From: an uncultured Chitinophagaceae bacterium
GTDB taxonomy: Bacteria; Bacteroidota; Bacteroidia; Chitinophagales; Chitinophagaceae
DNA: 64,000 nt
Direction of reading: 5' to 3'
Assembly (NCBI GenBank): GCA_936908745.1
Contig: CAKZFX010000020.1
Location: 1-64,000 of the forward strand
Of the stretch, positions 1-8,032 are shown one piece after another. A model generated the notes under the pieces. It had not been told where the DNA came from. It worked only from the letters and a program-made list of their open reading frames with translations, and ran no database searches. The translations under genes and the position numbers were made by a program. How positions within the stretch are numbered: position 1 is the stretch's first letter; each line of letters opens with the position of its first letter.

Positions 1-1024
1 CTTTGTCAACAGCCACTGTATTCGTTTTTACAGCAGTTTGTGGTTTATTTGTCGCCGCTATACTGCTGCTGGCCTGCTTTTCTGTTCTGATAGCAGAACC
101 CGTTTTCTCTTCGGCATATACAATCTTACTATCAACGGCTACTGTATTAGGCTTCACGCCCGTAGCCGGTTTACTGATTGTATTGGATGCTAAGCCCTGT
201 TGTTGTTCTGTTTTAAGATCAGATGCTTTCTTTTCTTCGAGGTAAAGGATCTCTTTATCCACAGCAATGGTGTTTGACCTTACACCTGTGGCCGGTTTGC
301 TGATGGTATTAGCAGCCAGGCCTTGTTGTTGCTCTGTTTTAATATCATTTTGTTTCTTCTCTTCGAGATAAAGCACTTCTTTGTCCACCTCAATCGTGTT
401 TGTCTTAATGGCGGTGGCTGGTTTCCTGGCGGCTACATTGTTTTCAAAGCCTGTTTGTGATTGTGGTTTGATAACTGTACGTGTCAGCAGCGGCACTTCT
501 TTTTGCTTGGCGGCTGTATAGAATGGCATTTCCTTGTCCAGTTGCAGCTCTTCCAAATGCGGGAACAGTTTTGATAACGAATAATCTTTTTCTTCTTTCA
601 GGTCCACTTTACCACTTACTGCATAATACTTTTTAGTCTTATTGGTTTTCCAGTCGCCTTCGAGATACCATGTGCTGTCGGCTTCGTTGCGGCGAAATGT
701 ACTTGTCACTTTAACGCCTTTCTCGGGTTTGCCGGGAAAATTATGAGAAACAACATGATCGTCTTTTACCTCGCAGATATCACCATCAATTACACCTTTC
801 ACCCTTTTCACGATATAATACAGCGTATCGTTCACCATAAACGTGTTGCGGGAATAACCATACACTTTGCCCTTGTACTCTGAAAGCGCAATCTCAAACG
901 ACTCATCCTTGCGCACGGTAGTGCTGTCATTGCTTACACTGCCTATCCAGAGACCGGAAAGCTGTTGCCCGAAAAAGAAAAGAGGGGAAAATAGCAGGAT
1001 GCTGAAAAGTAACGGTTTTTTCAT
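1..1024 (-). CDS. Secreted protein with 42-residue tandem repeats (3' end outside window)
   Basis: Reading leftward from the ATG at 1024 the frame stays open to the window edge (341 codons), so the C-terminus is missing. The first 20 residues (MKKPLLFSILLFSPLFFFGQ) form a clear signal peptide. Residues about 20-150 are a globular region with no family I recognise. From about residue 190 the protein consists of repeats of about 42 residues carrying motifs such as TNTIxVDKE, YLEEKK and KTEQQQGLA. The matching DNA has an exact 126-bp period (units begin near 375, 249, 123 and the left edge). The repeats are hydrophilic and rich in Lys, Gln and Thr, which suggests an extended surface or periplasmic stalk; that is inference. 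Function unknown. A bidirectional hairpin lies behind its start, between it and rho. Confidence 0.85.
   Translation of the reverse strand, partial: MKKPLLFSILLFSPLFFFGQQLSGLWIGSVSNDSTTVRKDESFEIALSEYKGKVYGYSRNTFMVNDTLYYIVKRVKGVIDGDICEVKDDHVVSHNFPGKPEKGVKVTSTFRRNEADSTWYLEGDWKTNKTKKYYAVSGKVDLKEEKDYSLSKLFPHLEELQLDKEMPFYTAAKQKEVPLLTRTVIKPQSQTGFENNVAARKPATAIKTNTIEVDKEVLYLEEKKQNDIKTEQQQGLAANTISKPATGVRSNTIAVDKEILYLEEKKASDLKTEQQQGLASNTISKPATGVKPNTVAVDSKIVYAEEKTGSAIRTEKQASSSIAATNKPQTAVKTNTVAVDK
20..450. repeat. 126-bp tandem repeats coding 42-residue units
   Basis: Four consecutive units, offset by exactly 126 bp (for example the TTGTCA/CTATCA/TTATCC/TTGTCC positions at 3, 129, 255 and 381). The units at 249 and 123 are the most similar and the ones at the edges are diverged. 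The array continues past the left edge, so the copy number is unknown. Confidence 0.85.
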
Positions 1025-1252
1025 AGCCAAGGTTATGGATGCGGCTTCTGCCGGCTTGATTTTCAATAGTTTGGATCTTAATGCTGCCTGTAATAACGAA
1101 AAAACGCTCGTTTAATTGTGTAATGTGTTAAATAAGAGCACTGTTTTTCAACGAGTTACAGGCAGCCTCTAACTACAAAGTTACGAAATCGCTGGAATTG
1201 GGGTTCCGGGTGCCGTTTCCACGGACCTGTACGGCAGGAACGTCTCATAACT

Positions 1253-1280
1253 AAGAAAGCCTGCAATCGCAGGCTTTCTT
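1253..1280 (-). terminator. Rho-gene hairpin terminator, possibly bidirectional
   Basis: A perfect 12-bp stem (AAGAAAGCCTGC / GCAGGCTTTCTT) with a 4-base loop lies 35 bases beyond the rho stop codon. Both sides end in A/T-rich tracts, so it could act on either strand. Confidence 0.75.
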
Positions 1281-1315
1281 AAAGATCTATAAAATCAGGG
1301 TGATCGTGGTTTATC

Positions 1316-2962
1316 TTACCTGTTCATACTCGCCAGGAACTCTTCATTATTCTTTGTTCCTTTCATACGGTTTTGCAACTCACGCATCGCTTCTTCAGTA
1401 TTCATATCCGTAAGGTACACACGCAGCAGGTTCATACGCTGTAACACATCTCTTTCCAGCAACAGGTCATCACGACGTGTAGAGGATGCAACGATGTCGA
1501 TCGCCGGGAAGATACGTTTGTTAGACAACCTTCTGTCGAGTTGCAACTCCATGTTGCCGGTTCCTTTGAACTCTTCAAAGATCACTTCGTCCATTTTACT
1601 TCCGGTATCCACCAGGGCTGTAGCGATGATTGTCAGTGAACCGCCGCCTTCAATTTTACGGGCAGCACCAAAAAACTGTTTTGGTTTTTGCATCGCGTTT
1701 GCTTCCACACCACCGGATAATACTTTACCAGAAGCAGGGGCAACAGTGTTATGCGCACGGGCAAGGCGTGTAATTGAATCCAGGAGGATCACCACATCAT
1801 GTCCGCACTCTACCAAACGTTTTGCTTTTTGCAAAGCAATCGTTGAAACCTTTACGTGTTTCTCTGCGGGCTCATCAAATGTAGAAGCGATCACTTCTCC
1901 TTTAATGCTGCGCTCCATATCGGTCACCTCTTCCGGGCGTTCGTCTACAAGCACTACCATCAAATAACACTCAGGGTGATTGGCGGCAATCGCATTGGCC
2001 ACCGCTTTCAGCAACATGGTTTTACCCGTCTTTGGCTGTGCCACGATCAATCCACGCTGTCCTTTACCGATGGGTGTAAACAGGTCCATGATACGTGTTG
2101 AATAATCGCTGGCTGTTGTAAACAGGTTCAGCTTTTCAAATGGGAACAAAGGTGTCAGGTAATCAAATGGCACACGGTCACGCACTTCTTCGGGGCTTTT
2201 GCCATTGATCGTGTCCACTTTTAATAAAGCAAAATATTTTTCACCTTCTTTCGGAGGACGCACAGCGCCATGCACCGTGTCGCCGGTTTTTAAACCAAAC
2301 AATTTTATCTGTGAAGGAGAAACATACACGTCATCAGGAGAAGAAAGATAATTGTAATCGGAAGAGCGGAGGAAACCATAGCCATCGGGCATCATTTCCA
2401 ATACACCCTCACCAAGTATCACACCATCAAACTCAACGTTGAAATGCTGTTCTCTTCTTTGCGGGTAAACTTTATTTTGATTGTTATTACCACCGTTGTT
2501 GTTATTATTTTCACCACCGTTTTGTTGTGGCTCTTTCGGTTGTTCAGGCTGTTGTTGAGGAGCGGCTTCTGCTACCACTTCGGCAGTTGTTTCTTCTTGC
2601 GGGGTGCTCTCCACTTCCACTGTTTCTTTTTCGTCAGTTTTTTTACCACGACCTTTTTTAGCAACGGGCTTATCTTCTTTTTTTGCAGGCATAGCTGACT
2701 TTTTAGGGGTTGGTTTTTCTTCACCACCGCTTTCCACTACAGCTTCTTCGCTGCCAGTGCCGGTGGTTGTTTTAATAATACGTTTGCGCTTGCCGTCAGA
2801 GCTGGCAGGTGCGCCTTTAGAGCCGGCTATTGCCTGGCTGTCTAAAATTTTATAGATCAGCTCCTGTTTATCGAGCTTTTTTGCGTTTGCGATTTTTAAC
2901 TGCTCAGCAATGTCCAGCAGTTCGGGAACGAGCATATCGTTCAATTGCAGAATATCGTACAT
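1316..2962 (-). CDS. rho: Transcription termination factor Rho
   Basis: Hexameric RNA-dependent ATPase that ends transcription at Rho-dependent sites. Residues 1-45 match the Rho N-terminal helical domain (QLNDMLVPELLDIAEQL). Residues about 50-175 are a long low-complexity insert rich in Lys, Glu, Pro and Gln that ends in an Asn/Gly run. Residues about 180-250 are the cold-shock-like RNA-binding domain (GVLEMMPDGYGFLRS). The ATPase core has the P-loop AQPKTGKT (308-315) and Walker B VVILLDSITRL (390-400). At 548 residues it is about 130 longer than the enzyme of E. coli; the excess is the disordered insert. In Bacteroides the homologous disordered region has been reported to drive phase separation of Rho, so the insert may be functional here (inference). 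It is a single-gene unit with its own terminator. Confidence 0.98.
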   Translation of the reverse strand: MYDILQLNDMLVPELLDIAEQLKIANAKKLDKQELIYKILDSQAIAGSKGAPASSDGKRKRIIKTTTGTGSEEAVVESGGEEKPTPKKSAMPAKKEDKPVAKKGRGKKTDEKETVEVESTPQEETTAEVVAEAAPQQQPEQPKEPQQNGGENNNNNGGNNNQNKVYPQRREQHFNVEFDGVILGEGVLEMMPDGYGFLRSSDYNYLSSPDDVYVSPSQIKLFGLKTGDTVHGAVRPPKEGEKYFALLKVDTINGKSPEEVRDRVPFDYLTPLFPFEKLNLFTTASDYSTRIMDLFTPIGKGQRGLIVAQPKTGKTMLLKAVANAIAANHPECYLMVVLVDERPEEVTDMERSIKGEVIASTFDEPAEKHVKVSTIALQKAKRLVECGHDVVILLDSITRLARAHNTVAPASGKVLSGGVEANAMQKPKQFFGAARKIEGGGSLTIIATALVDTGSKMDEVIFEEFKGTGNMELQLDRRLSNKRIFPAIDIVASSTRRDDLLLERDVLQRMNLLRVYLTDMNTEEAMRELQNRMKGTKNNEEFLASMNR

Positions 2963-3291
2963 ATAGAAATTTGGATGTTAATCACGGTCCGGGGACACTA
3001 ACGATCTTGAAAATGAAAAAGAAAATTTGAATTTATTTGAATGAAACAGGCGGGTAAATGACGTGCAAAGGTCTGGGAGAACTATACTTATCAGCCTCTT
3101 TCTGCTGCAATTATAGGCCAAAATCCTGAAATTCAAAAATTTTTGGGCTGTACTTAACCTATGTCCGGCCAGCTTTTTCCTCTAAATAGCGACAAAAAAC
3201 AGCGCATTTCAGGTCTTTTCGGAGCATTACGGGATTATTTTCGATGCTAACCAACATTAAATATCAATAGCTTTAAACCCCGGTTGTAGTT
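2963..3291. other. Gene-free spacer upstream of rho
   Basis: 329 bases without a convincing gene. The part next to rho is A/T-rich. On the minus strand GACCTTTG (3065-3072) is one base off the TAnnTTTG promoter -7 consensus and is the best candidate for the rho promoter, leaving a leader of about 100 bases. The rest shows no clear repeat, RNA fold or motif. Confidence 0.4.
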
Positions 3292-3522
3292 TTGAAAACA
3301 GAATTGAAGCAGTTACAAAAACCTGCTGTAAAAAAGATAGGACAGCTAATAGAATCCTTGGCAGGAAATCCACGCCCATCCGGGGTTAAAAAATTAAAAG
3401 GAATCAGCGAGGACTTATATAGAGTGAGATCAGGAGATTACAGGGTTGTATATGCAATTGAAGATACAGTGAGAATAGTGGATATTAGGAAAATCGGCCA
3501 TCGAAAAGACATTTATAAATAA
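3292..3522 (+). CDS. RelE/ParE-like toxin, probably N-terminally shortened
   Basis: The 76-residue product resembles RelE/ParE mRNA-interferase toxins: an N-terminal helical part (LKQLQKPAVKKIGQLIESL), then the family's KLKG, YRVRSGDYRVVY and IGHRKDIYK strands. Typical members have about 85-90 residues and begin with an extra beta strand. Here the only start is TTG at 3292, and the upstream in-frame sequence hits stops (TAA at 3274, TAG at 3268). An in-frame ATG at 3244 precedes those two stops, which may be the remains of the lost N-terminus. The toxin therefore may be inactive or may start on TTG. The antitoxin is not upstream, as it usually is. Instead an antitoxin-like gene on the opposite strand ends at the very next base. 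Confidence 0.7.
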   Translation: MKTELKQLQKPAVKKIGQLIESLAGNPRPSGVKKLKGISEDLYRVRSGDYRVVYAIEDTVRIVDIRKIGHRKDIYK

Positions 3523-3717
3523 TTACAACTTGCCGCTTTTCTTCAATTGTTTTTTTGCATCCGACCAATCCAGTTTTTTTTCATCCTTTCTTGCTTCTGC
3601 AATAAGTATATCCATCAGGTCTTCAAACTTTCCAGGGTTTTTCGCTACCTCTTTTACGTCCACCTGAACAATTTGCTTGTCAGTTTTCTGCTCTCTTAAT
3701 ATTGTTACGCCTTTCAT
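3523..3717 (-). CDS. Small antitoxin-like protein
   Basis: 64-residue acidic/basic protein with no membrane segment. Its N-terminal half (GVTILREQKTDKQIVQVDVK) looks like a short beta strand region. Its C-terminal half ends in a basic helix (DWSDAKKQLKKSGKL) of the kind found at the end of many small Bacteroidota antitoxins. Its stop codon abuts the stop codon of the RelE-like gene with no spacing. The role as partner antitoxin is inferred from size, tail composition and position only. The convergent arrangement is unusual, because most RelE-type pairs are co-directional. Confidence 0.55.
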   Translation of the reverse strand: MKGVTILREQKTDKQIVQVDVKEVAKNPGKFEDLMDILIAEARKDEKKLDWSDAKKQLKKSGKL

Positions 3718-3796
3718 GCTTACCTGTTTCTACAAATCTACATTTTTTTATAGTCATTTAGCAGACCAGCCTGTTAGGGGTCTATTTTTAAATTCC

Positions 3797-3827
3797 TTTT
3801 AACCAGCGGAATCTGTGATTATCTTTG
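3797..3827 (+). promoter_or_regulatory. Predicted asnS promoter
   Basis: TATCTTTG at 3820-3827 matches the Bacteroidota -7 consensus TAnnTTTG. A TTTT tract sits 19 bases upstream, where the -33 TTTG element is expected. The leader to the ATG would be about 14 bases. Confidence 0.5.
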
Positions 3828-3846
3828 CCACTCCAAAAAACCAGGA

Positions 3847-5289
3847 ATGTTTAACAAAAGAATTAAGATCAAAGAACTGCTGGCACAAGAGCCCGCAGGC
3901 CAGGAAGTAACGGTAATGGGTTGGGTGCGCACCTTCCGCAACAACCAGTTTATAGCCCTCAACGACGGATCCACCAATAATAATATACAGATCGTGGCCA
4001 CCCTCGGCCAGTTTGATGAAGCCTTACTGAAAAGGATCACCACATCCGCTTCGCTGAAAGTGACCGGTACGGTTGTGCCATCACTGGGCAAGGGACAAAA
4101 AATGGACCTGAATGCAACGAGCATTGAAATATTAGGCGACAGCGATGCAGAAGAATATCCATTGCAGCCTAAAAAACACAGCCTGGAATTCCTGCGTGAA
4201 AAAGCACACTTACGTTTCCGCACCAATACATTCGGATCGGTATTCCGTATCCGCCATGCACTCGCTTATGCCGTACACAAATTTTATAATGATAAAGGTT
4301 TTGTGTATATGCACACGCCGATCGTAACGGCCAGCGATGCAGAAGGTGCTGGCGAAATGTTCCGGGTAACGACTTTGCCGATTGATGGCACCGCACCCAA
4401 AAATGAAGATGGCTCTATCAACTTCAAAGAAGACTTTTTTGGACGCAGCACTAACCTGACAGTGAGCGGACAACTGGAAGGCGAACTCGGCGCCACCGCC
4501 TTTGGCGAGATCTATACATTTGGCCCCACCTTCCGTGCAGAAAACAGTAATACGGCAAGACACCTTGCAGAATTCTGGATGATTGAACCCGAGATGGCTT
4601 TTTGCGATCTCGAAGACAATATGAACCTTGCTGAAGAATTTATCAAATACCTGATCAAATATGTAATTGATAACAACAAGGAAGATTTAGAATTCTTAGC
4701 GCAACGTTTAGCCGAAGAAGAAAAACAATTGCCACAGGATAAGCGCAGCGAAATGGGATTGATTGAAAAGCTGGAGTTTGTTTTGAACAATGAGTTTCAG
4801 CGACTGACCTATACCGAAGCAATCGATATTTTAAGAGAGAGCAATCATAATAAGAAAAAGAAATTCCAATACGAGATCACCGGCTGGGGTATGGACCTGC
4901 AAAGTGAACATGAACGTTATTTGGTAGAAAAGCATTTCAAAAAACCTGTTATTCTAATTAACTACCCCGAGCAGATCAAAGCATTCTACATGCGGATGAA
5001 TGATGATGGAAAAACAGTGGCGGCCATGGATATCCTGGCGCCGGGCATTGGTGAGATCGTTGGTGGTTCACAACGGGAAGAACGAATGGACAAACTGCTG
5101 GAGCGGATGGAAAAAATGCATGTGCCTGCGGAAGAACTGTGGTGGTACCTGGATACAAGACGTTTTGGTTCTGTGCCACATGCGGGCTTTGGTCTTGGCT
5201 TTGAGCGTATGGTACAATTTGTTACCGGCATGGGCAATATCCGTGATGTGATCGCCTTTCCACGTACACCAAAGAGCGCAGAGTTTTAA
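3847..5289 (+). CDS. asnS: Asparaginyl-tRNA synthetase
   Basis: Class II aminoacyl-tRNA synthetase that charges tRNA-Asn. Length (480) is normal. Residues about 18-105 form the OB-fold anticodon-binding domain (VMGWVRTFRNNQF). The catalytic core follows, with motif 2 (FRAENSNTARHLAEFWMIEP) and motif 3 (GFGLGFERMVQFVTG). The start at ATG 3847 is placed by the OB-fold and the nearby promoter. Monocistronic, with an intrinsic terminator behind it. AsnS is distinguished from the related AspS by the Asn-type FRAENS motif and the absence of the long bacterial AspS insertion domain. Confidence 0.97.
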   Translation: MFNKRIKIKELLAQEPAGQEVTVMGWVRTFRNNQFIALNDGSTNNNIQIVATLGQFDEALLKRITTSASLKVTGTVVPSLGKGQKMDLNATSIEILGDSDAEEYPLQPKKHSLEFLREKAHLRFRTNTFGSVFRIRHALAYAVHKFYNDKGFVYMHTPIVTASDAEGAGEMFRVTTLPIDGTAPKNEDGSINFKEDFFGRSTNLTVSGQLEGELGATAFGEIYTFGPTFRAENSNTARHLAEFWMIEPEMAFCDLEDNMNLAEEFIKYLIKYVIDNNKEDLEFLAQRLAEEEKQLPQDKRSEMGLIEKLEFVLNNEFQRLTYTEAIDILRESNHNKKKKFQYEITGWGMDLQSEHERYLVEKHFKKPVILINYPEQIKAFYMRMNDDGKTVAAMDILAPGIGEIVGGSQREERMDKLLERMEKMHVPAEELWWYLDTRRFGSVPHAGFGLGFERMVQFVTGMGNIRDVIAFPRTPKSAEF

Positions 5290-5321
5290 CCACGATTAAT
5301 AAGATTGAAATGATTACCATG

Positions 5322-5354
5322 AAAGAGAAAGCAATTAGAGCTTTCTCTTTTTTT
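5322..5354 (+). terminator. asnS terminator
   Basis: An 11-bp perfect stem (AAAGAGAAAGC / GCTTTCTCTTT) with a 7-base loop, followed by a T run, starting 33 bases after the asnS stop. Confidence 0.85.
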
Positions 5355-5398
5355 ATGGAAACCCATAACCATTGTGTCTTACTGGAAACACAATTGCT

Positions 5399-5941
5399 AT
5401 GGCAGAAATGATCACGACCGGTGGCAACCGCCACCAGCGTAAGCACAACCGCACAAAAAAGGCCTCGCTGCGAATAGACATGACACCGATGGTTGACCTT
5501 GGATTTCTCCTGATCACTTTTTTTGTTTTTACTGCGGAGATCAGTAAGCCGCATAGTCTGAATTTAAATATGCCGGCAGATGGCCCGCCAACAACCGTGG
5601 CGGAGTCTGCTACTATCACTGTATTGCTGGCGGATAATAATATTGCTTATTACTACGAAGGCAAATGGGAAGATGCGCTGGCTGCTGATAAAGTTATTCA
5701 AACCAACTTATCCGTCACCGGCGGCCTCGGCGATGTGATCCGTAGAAAACAACAGTACCTTGATGCCCACCCGGTAAAAAATGAAAAACGGGAAGGCCTG
5801 ATGTTATTGATCAAACCAAGTGATGTTTCCAGTTATAAAAATGTAGTGGATGCGCTGGATGAAGCGTTGATCAATGAAGTAAAGAAATATGCTGTGGTAA
5901 AAATTGATGAACAAGAGAGAGCATTTCTAAAAAATAATTAA
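5399..5941 (+). CDS. exbD: ExbD/TolR-type biopolymer transport protein (orphan)
   Basis: Proton-channel subunit that with ExbB energises TonB or Tol systems. A basic cytoplasmic N-terminus (about 25 residues) leads into one membrane helix with the family signature DMTPMVDLGFLLITFF, including the membrane Asp needed for proton flow. The periplasmic part runs from about residue 55 to 180. It is longer than in E. coli ExbD (141 residues), as is common in Bacteroidota. An in-frame ATG at 5372 exists, but 5399 gives the usual short basic N-terminus. No exbB or tonB lies nearby, so it must work with partners encoded elsewhere or with a particular receptor. It is followed by a palindromic intergenic repeat. 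Confidence 0.88.
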   Translation: MAEMITTGGNRHQRKHNRTKKASLRIDMTPMVDLGFLLITFFVFTAEISKPHSLNLNMPADGPPTTVAESATITVLLADNNIAYYYEGKWEDALAADKVIQTNLSVTGGLGDVIRRKQQYLDAHPVKNEKREGLMLLIKPSDVSSYKNVVDALDEALINEVKKYAVVKIDEQERAFLKNN

Positions 5942-6168
5942 CCGCAAAGACGCAGGGAACGCAAAGTTTTCGCAGAGAGAGTATTAACGCTGCGAAACTC
6001 TTTATCTCTTTTCCCTGTCGGCAGGCGGGGGCACAAAAAATCACAAAGAGAATCTTAGCGCCGTTGCTGTTAGAATCTCTCTCCGAACCTCTGCATCTCT
6101 TGTTCCCTGTCTGCCAACAGGCAGGTCTGCGGTGAAAAAACTTAGCGCCTTTCCGTCTTTGCGGTTAA
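5938..6168. repeat. Intergenic palindromic repeat, composite copy
   Basis: The stretch begins with AACCGCAAAGACG and ends with CGTCTTTGCGGTT, a 13-bp perfect inverted repeat about 200 bases apart. Inside are GCGCAAAG/CTTTGCG-like words, a truncated CCTGTCGGCAGGCGGG (6014-6029) and the palindrome CCTGTCTGCCAACAGGCAGG (6106-6125). Related copies occur at several other intergenic sites in the window. Confidence 0.75.
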
Positions 6169-6174
6169 ACAAAA

Positions 6175-7218
6175 CTATTGCAACCTTACCCCGCTTTGAT
6201 TGGTATGAAAAGCATTTATCCGTTGTTTTACATTCTCCCGGATATTCAGGTAATACAAATTGATATCACCGATATGATAATTCTTTGTGAAGTATAAAAA
6301 GCTCCACGGAAATTTTGGACGACGTACATACAATAAACCATTCACTACCCTTGCGTCGGTGCTTCGTTTATACACTTTGTCAAATTTCATCAATACGCTG
6401 CCTTTATTCAGCTTTCTTGCCGCATAGCTGCCTGTTGTGGTCCATGTCAATGGATTGGTGGCATAAGCGTTGCCATTCTCTTTTGCCAGGTAATAAGGCA
6501 CATAATTTCTGCGGAACGTGCGCCAGCTGCAGATACAACCTGTCTGCAACGAATCCTCGCACATTTTCAAAGAAGAAAAATAATCTTTTGGTACCGGCCA
6601 CCCGGCTATATACGCAACGACCAGTTGCTGTTGCAAAGGCTGGTCTTCAAAAAAATCTTTTAGTAACCGCTCTGCCAGTTTTGCTCCCTGGCTATGCCCT
6701 GCAATAATGATGGGGCGGTTATTATTATAGTGTTCCATATAATAAATAAACGCCGCCTTTACATCTGCATACGCTGTATCAAAAACGATAGCAGCCACAG
6801 AATCTTCCCGTGCAAAAAAATTCTTTATATGCGCCTGCCGGTAACGGGGCGAAAACACACGGCATTGATTATTGAATACACTTGCCTGGTATAAAATGGT
6901 GGAGTAATCCGTCTTTGCATTAATATAGCTATCATCCACCAATGCGTTCCAATTGCTGTCAACCATCTTTTCGGTGTAGGTGGTCGGGTGCAGGAAAAAA
7001 ACATCGGCTACAGAATCCCTTGTTTCATGGCGCAAGGGTTTGGGAATGCTGTCTGAAGGATCGCTTTTATAAGGATGGGCAGCCCAATAATCCAACTGGC
7101 TGTAATCGGGCTGGCCATTATTGCTTTTAAATGTATAGCGGGATTGATACGATGCGTATTTATTACTGCACGAAGCAATAGCAGAAAACAGGAAAAGGAG
7201 GCTGAGGAGGCGGATCAT
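6175..7218 (-). CDS. DUF3089-type alpha/beta-hydrolase lipoprotein
   Basis: 347 residues beginning with a lipoprotein signal (LLFLFSAIASC, Cys 17), so it is probably anchored in the membrane facing the periplasm or surface. The body matches the DUF3089 alpha/beta-hydrolase family: ADVFFLHPTTYT near residue 72, and the nucleophile elbow GHSQG near residue 175 in RPIIIAGHSQGAKLAERLL. The elbow suggests esterase or lipase-type activity, but the natural substrate of the family is not known. It stands alone between a repeat element and a divergently transcribed small secreted protein. Confidence 0.85.
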   Translation of the reverse strand: MIRLLSLLFLFSAIASCSNKYASYQSRYTFKSNNGQPDYSQLDYWAAHPYKSDPSDSIPKPLRHETRDSVADVFFLHPTTYTEKMVDSNWNALVDDSYINAKTDYSTILYQASVFNNQCRVFSPRYRQAHIKNFFAREDSVAAIVFDTAYADVKAAFIYYMEHYNNNRPIIIAGHSQGAKLAERLLKDFFEDQPLQQQLVVAYIAGWPVPKDYFSSLKMCEDSLQTGCICSWRTFRRNYVPYYLAKENGNAYATNPLTWTTTGSYAARKLNKGSVLMKFDKVYKRSTDARVVNGLLYVRRPKFPWSFLYFTKNYHIGDINLYYLNIRENVKQRINAFHTNQSGVRLQ

Positions 7219-7381
7219 ATCTGTTACAAACCTAATCTAAAAACCCACAAAATCCGCTTTTCATCCGCCCGGGCGACCGTTTGTAAAAACTCGGTGTAAC
7301 TAACAAAGATACGTAAAATACTACAAATCAACAAATAGCATCACAAACCTGTCATATTCAATAAGCATTACCTGAAAATAA

Positions 7382-7408
7382 TTGGTACTTTGTGTTGCAT
7401 AGTACCAA
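7382..7408. promoter_or_regulatory. Candidate operator: TTGGTACT inverted repeat
   Basis: TTGGTACT (7382-7389) and AGTACCAA (7401-7408) are perfect 8-bp arms around an 11-base spacer. The dyad covers the -33 region of the promoter predicted just downstream, a typical repressor position. The cognate regulator is unknown; the PadR gene downstream is a candidate. Confidence 0.5.
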
Positions 7409-7425
7409 ATATCACCCTATCTTTG
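7393..7425 (+). promoter_or_regulatory. Predicted promoter of the NTF2-like gene
   Basis: TATCTTTG (7418-7425) matches TAnnTTTG, with TGTTG 20 bases upstream as the -33 element. It supports a start at ATG 7443 rather than the upstream in-frame ATG at 7392. Confidence 0.5.
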
Positions 7426-7442
7426 ATTTATCAAAACAGAAA

Positions 7443-7913
7443 ATGAAAGCAAGCAGAAACATAATAGCACTGATCAGCCTCCTGGTATTAAGCGGCAACC
7501 CGGCAAGGTCGCAGGCGCAAACTACGGCTGATACCTTGTTTACTAAAATAGCGCAACTGGACAGCGTGGTATTTGGCGCTTTTAATAAAAGAGACACCGC
7601 CACCTTCAACAGCTATTTTTCAAAAGACCTCGAGTTCTTTCATGACAAAGGCGGGCTGACAGGTTATGCGCAGACGGCTGGTTTTTTAAAACAAGTGGCA
7701 TCGCAACCGGGCAATGACCTGCGCCGTGAGCTGGTAAAAGGAAGTATGGAAGTGTACCCGATTCCCGGTTATGGTGCGATACAAACAGGAAGTCATACAT
7801 TTTGCCACACAGAAAATAATAAACAGGACTGCGGCACTTTCAAATTTGTTCAAATATGGCAACTGAAAGATGGCCAATGGATAATAACAAGAGTAGTGAG
7901 TTACGATCATTAA
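7443..7913 (+). CDS. Secreted SnoaL/DUF4440-like (NTF2-fold) protein
   Basis: 156 residues with a signal peptide (IIALISLLVLSGNPARSQA). The mature part has the layout of DUF4440/SnoaL-like NTF2 folds: an early helix with DSVVFGAFNKRDTATFNSYF, then FFHDKGGLTG, and C-terminal strands TFKFVQIWQLKDGQWIITRVVSYDH. Such small cone-shaped domains bind or process small ligands. The two Cys residues (FCHTENNKQDC) could form a disulphide in the periplasm. The ligand cannot be inferred. It has its own promoter, overlapped by an inverted repeat, so it is probably repressed under some condition. Confidence 0.75.
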   Translation: MKASRNIIALISLLVLSGNPARSQAQTTADTLFTKIAQLDSVVFGAFNKRDTATFNSYFSKDLEFFHDKGGLTGYAQTAGFLKQVASQPGNDLRRELVKGSMEVYPIPGYGAIQTGSHTFCHTENNKQDCGTFKFVQIWQLKDGQWIITRVVSYDH

Positions 7914-8032
7914 TACAATAGAACCTGAATATAAAAGTTGAGTTATGAAATGAGCCATAAAATAGTTGTACCCCAAGGGATGATTATTGTGGCGAATTCC
8001 ATGTGGCCAACAGAAAAATAAAAAAGAATCAC

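Noticed and set aside
1494..2101. Two open frames on the plus strand within rho
   Set aside because: Fully antisense to conserved Rho ATPase motifs, with no start signals.
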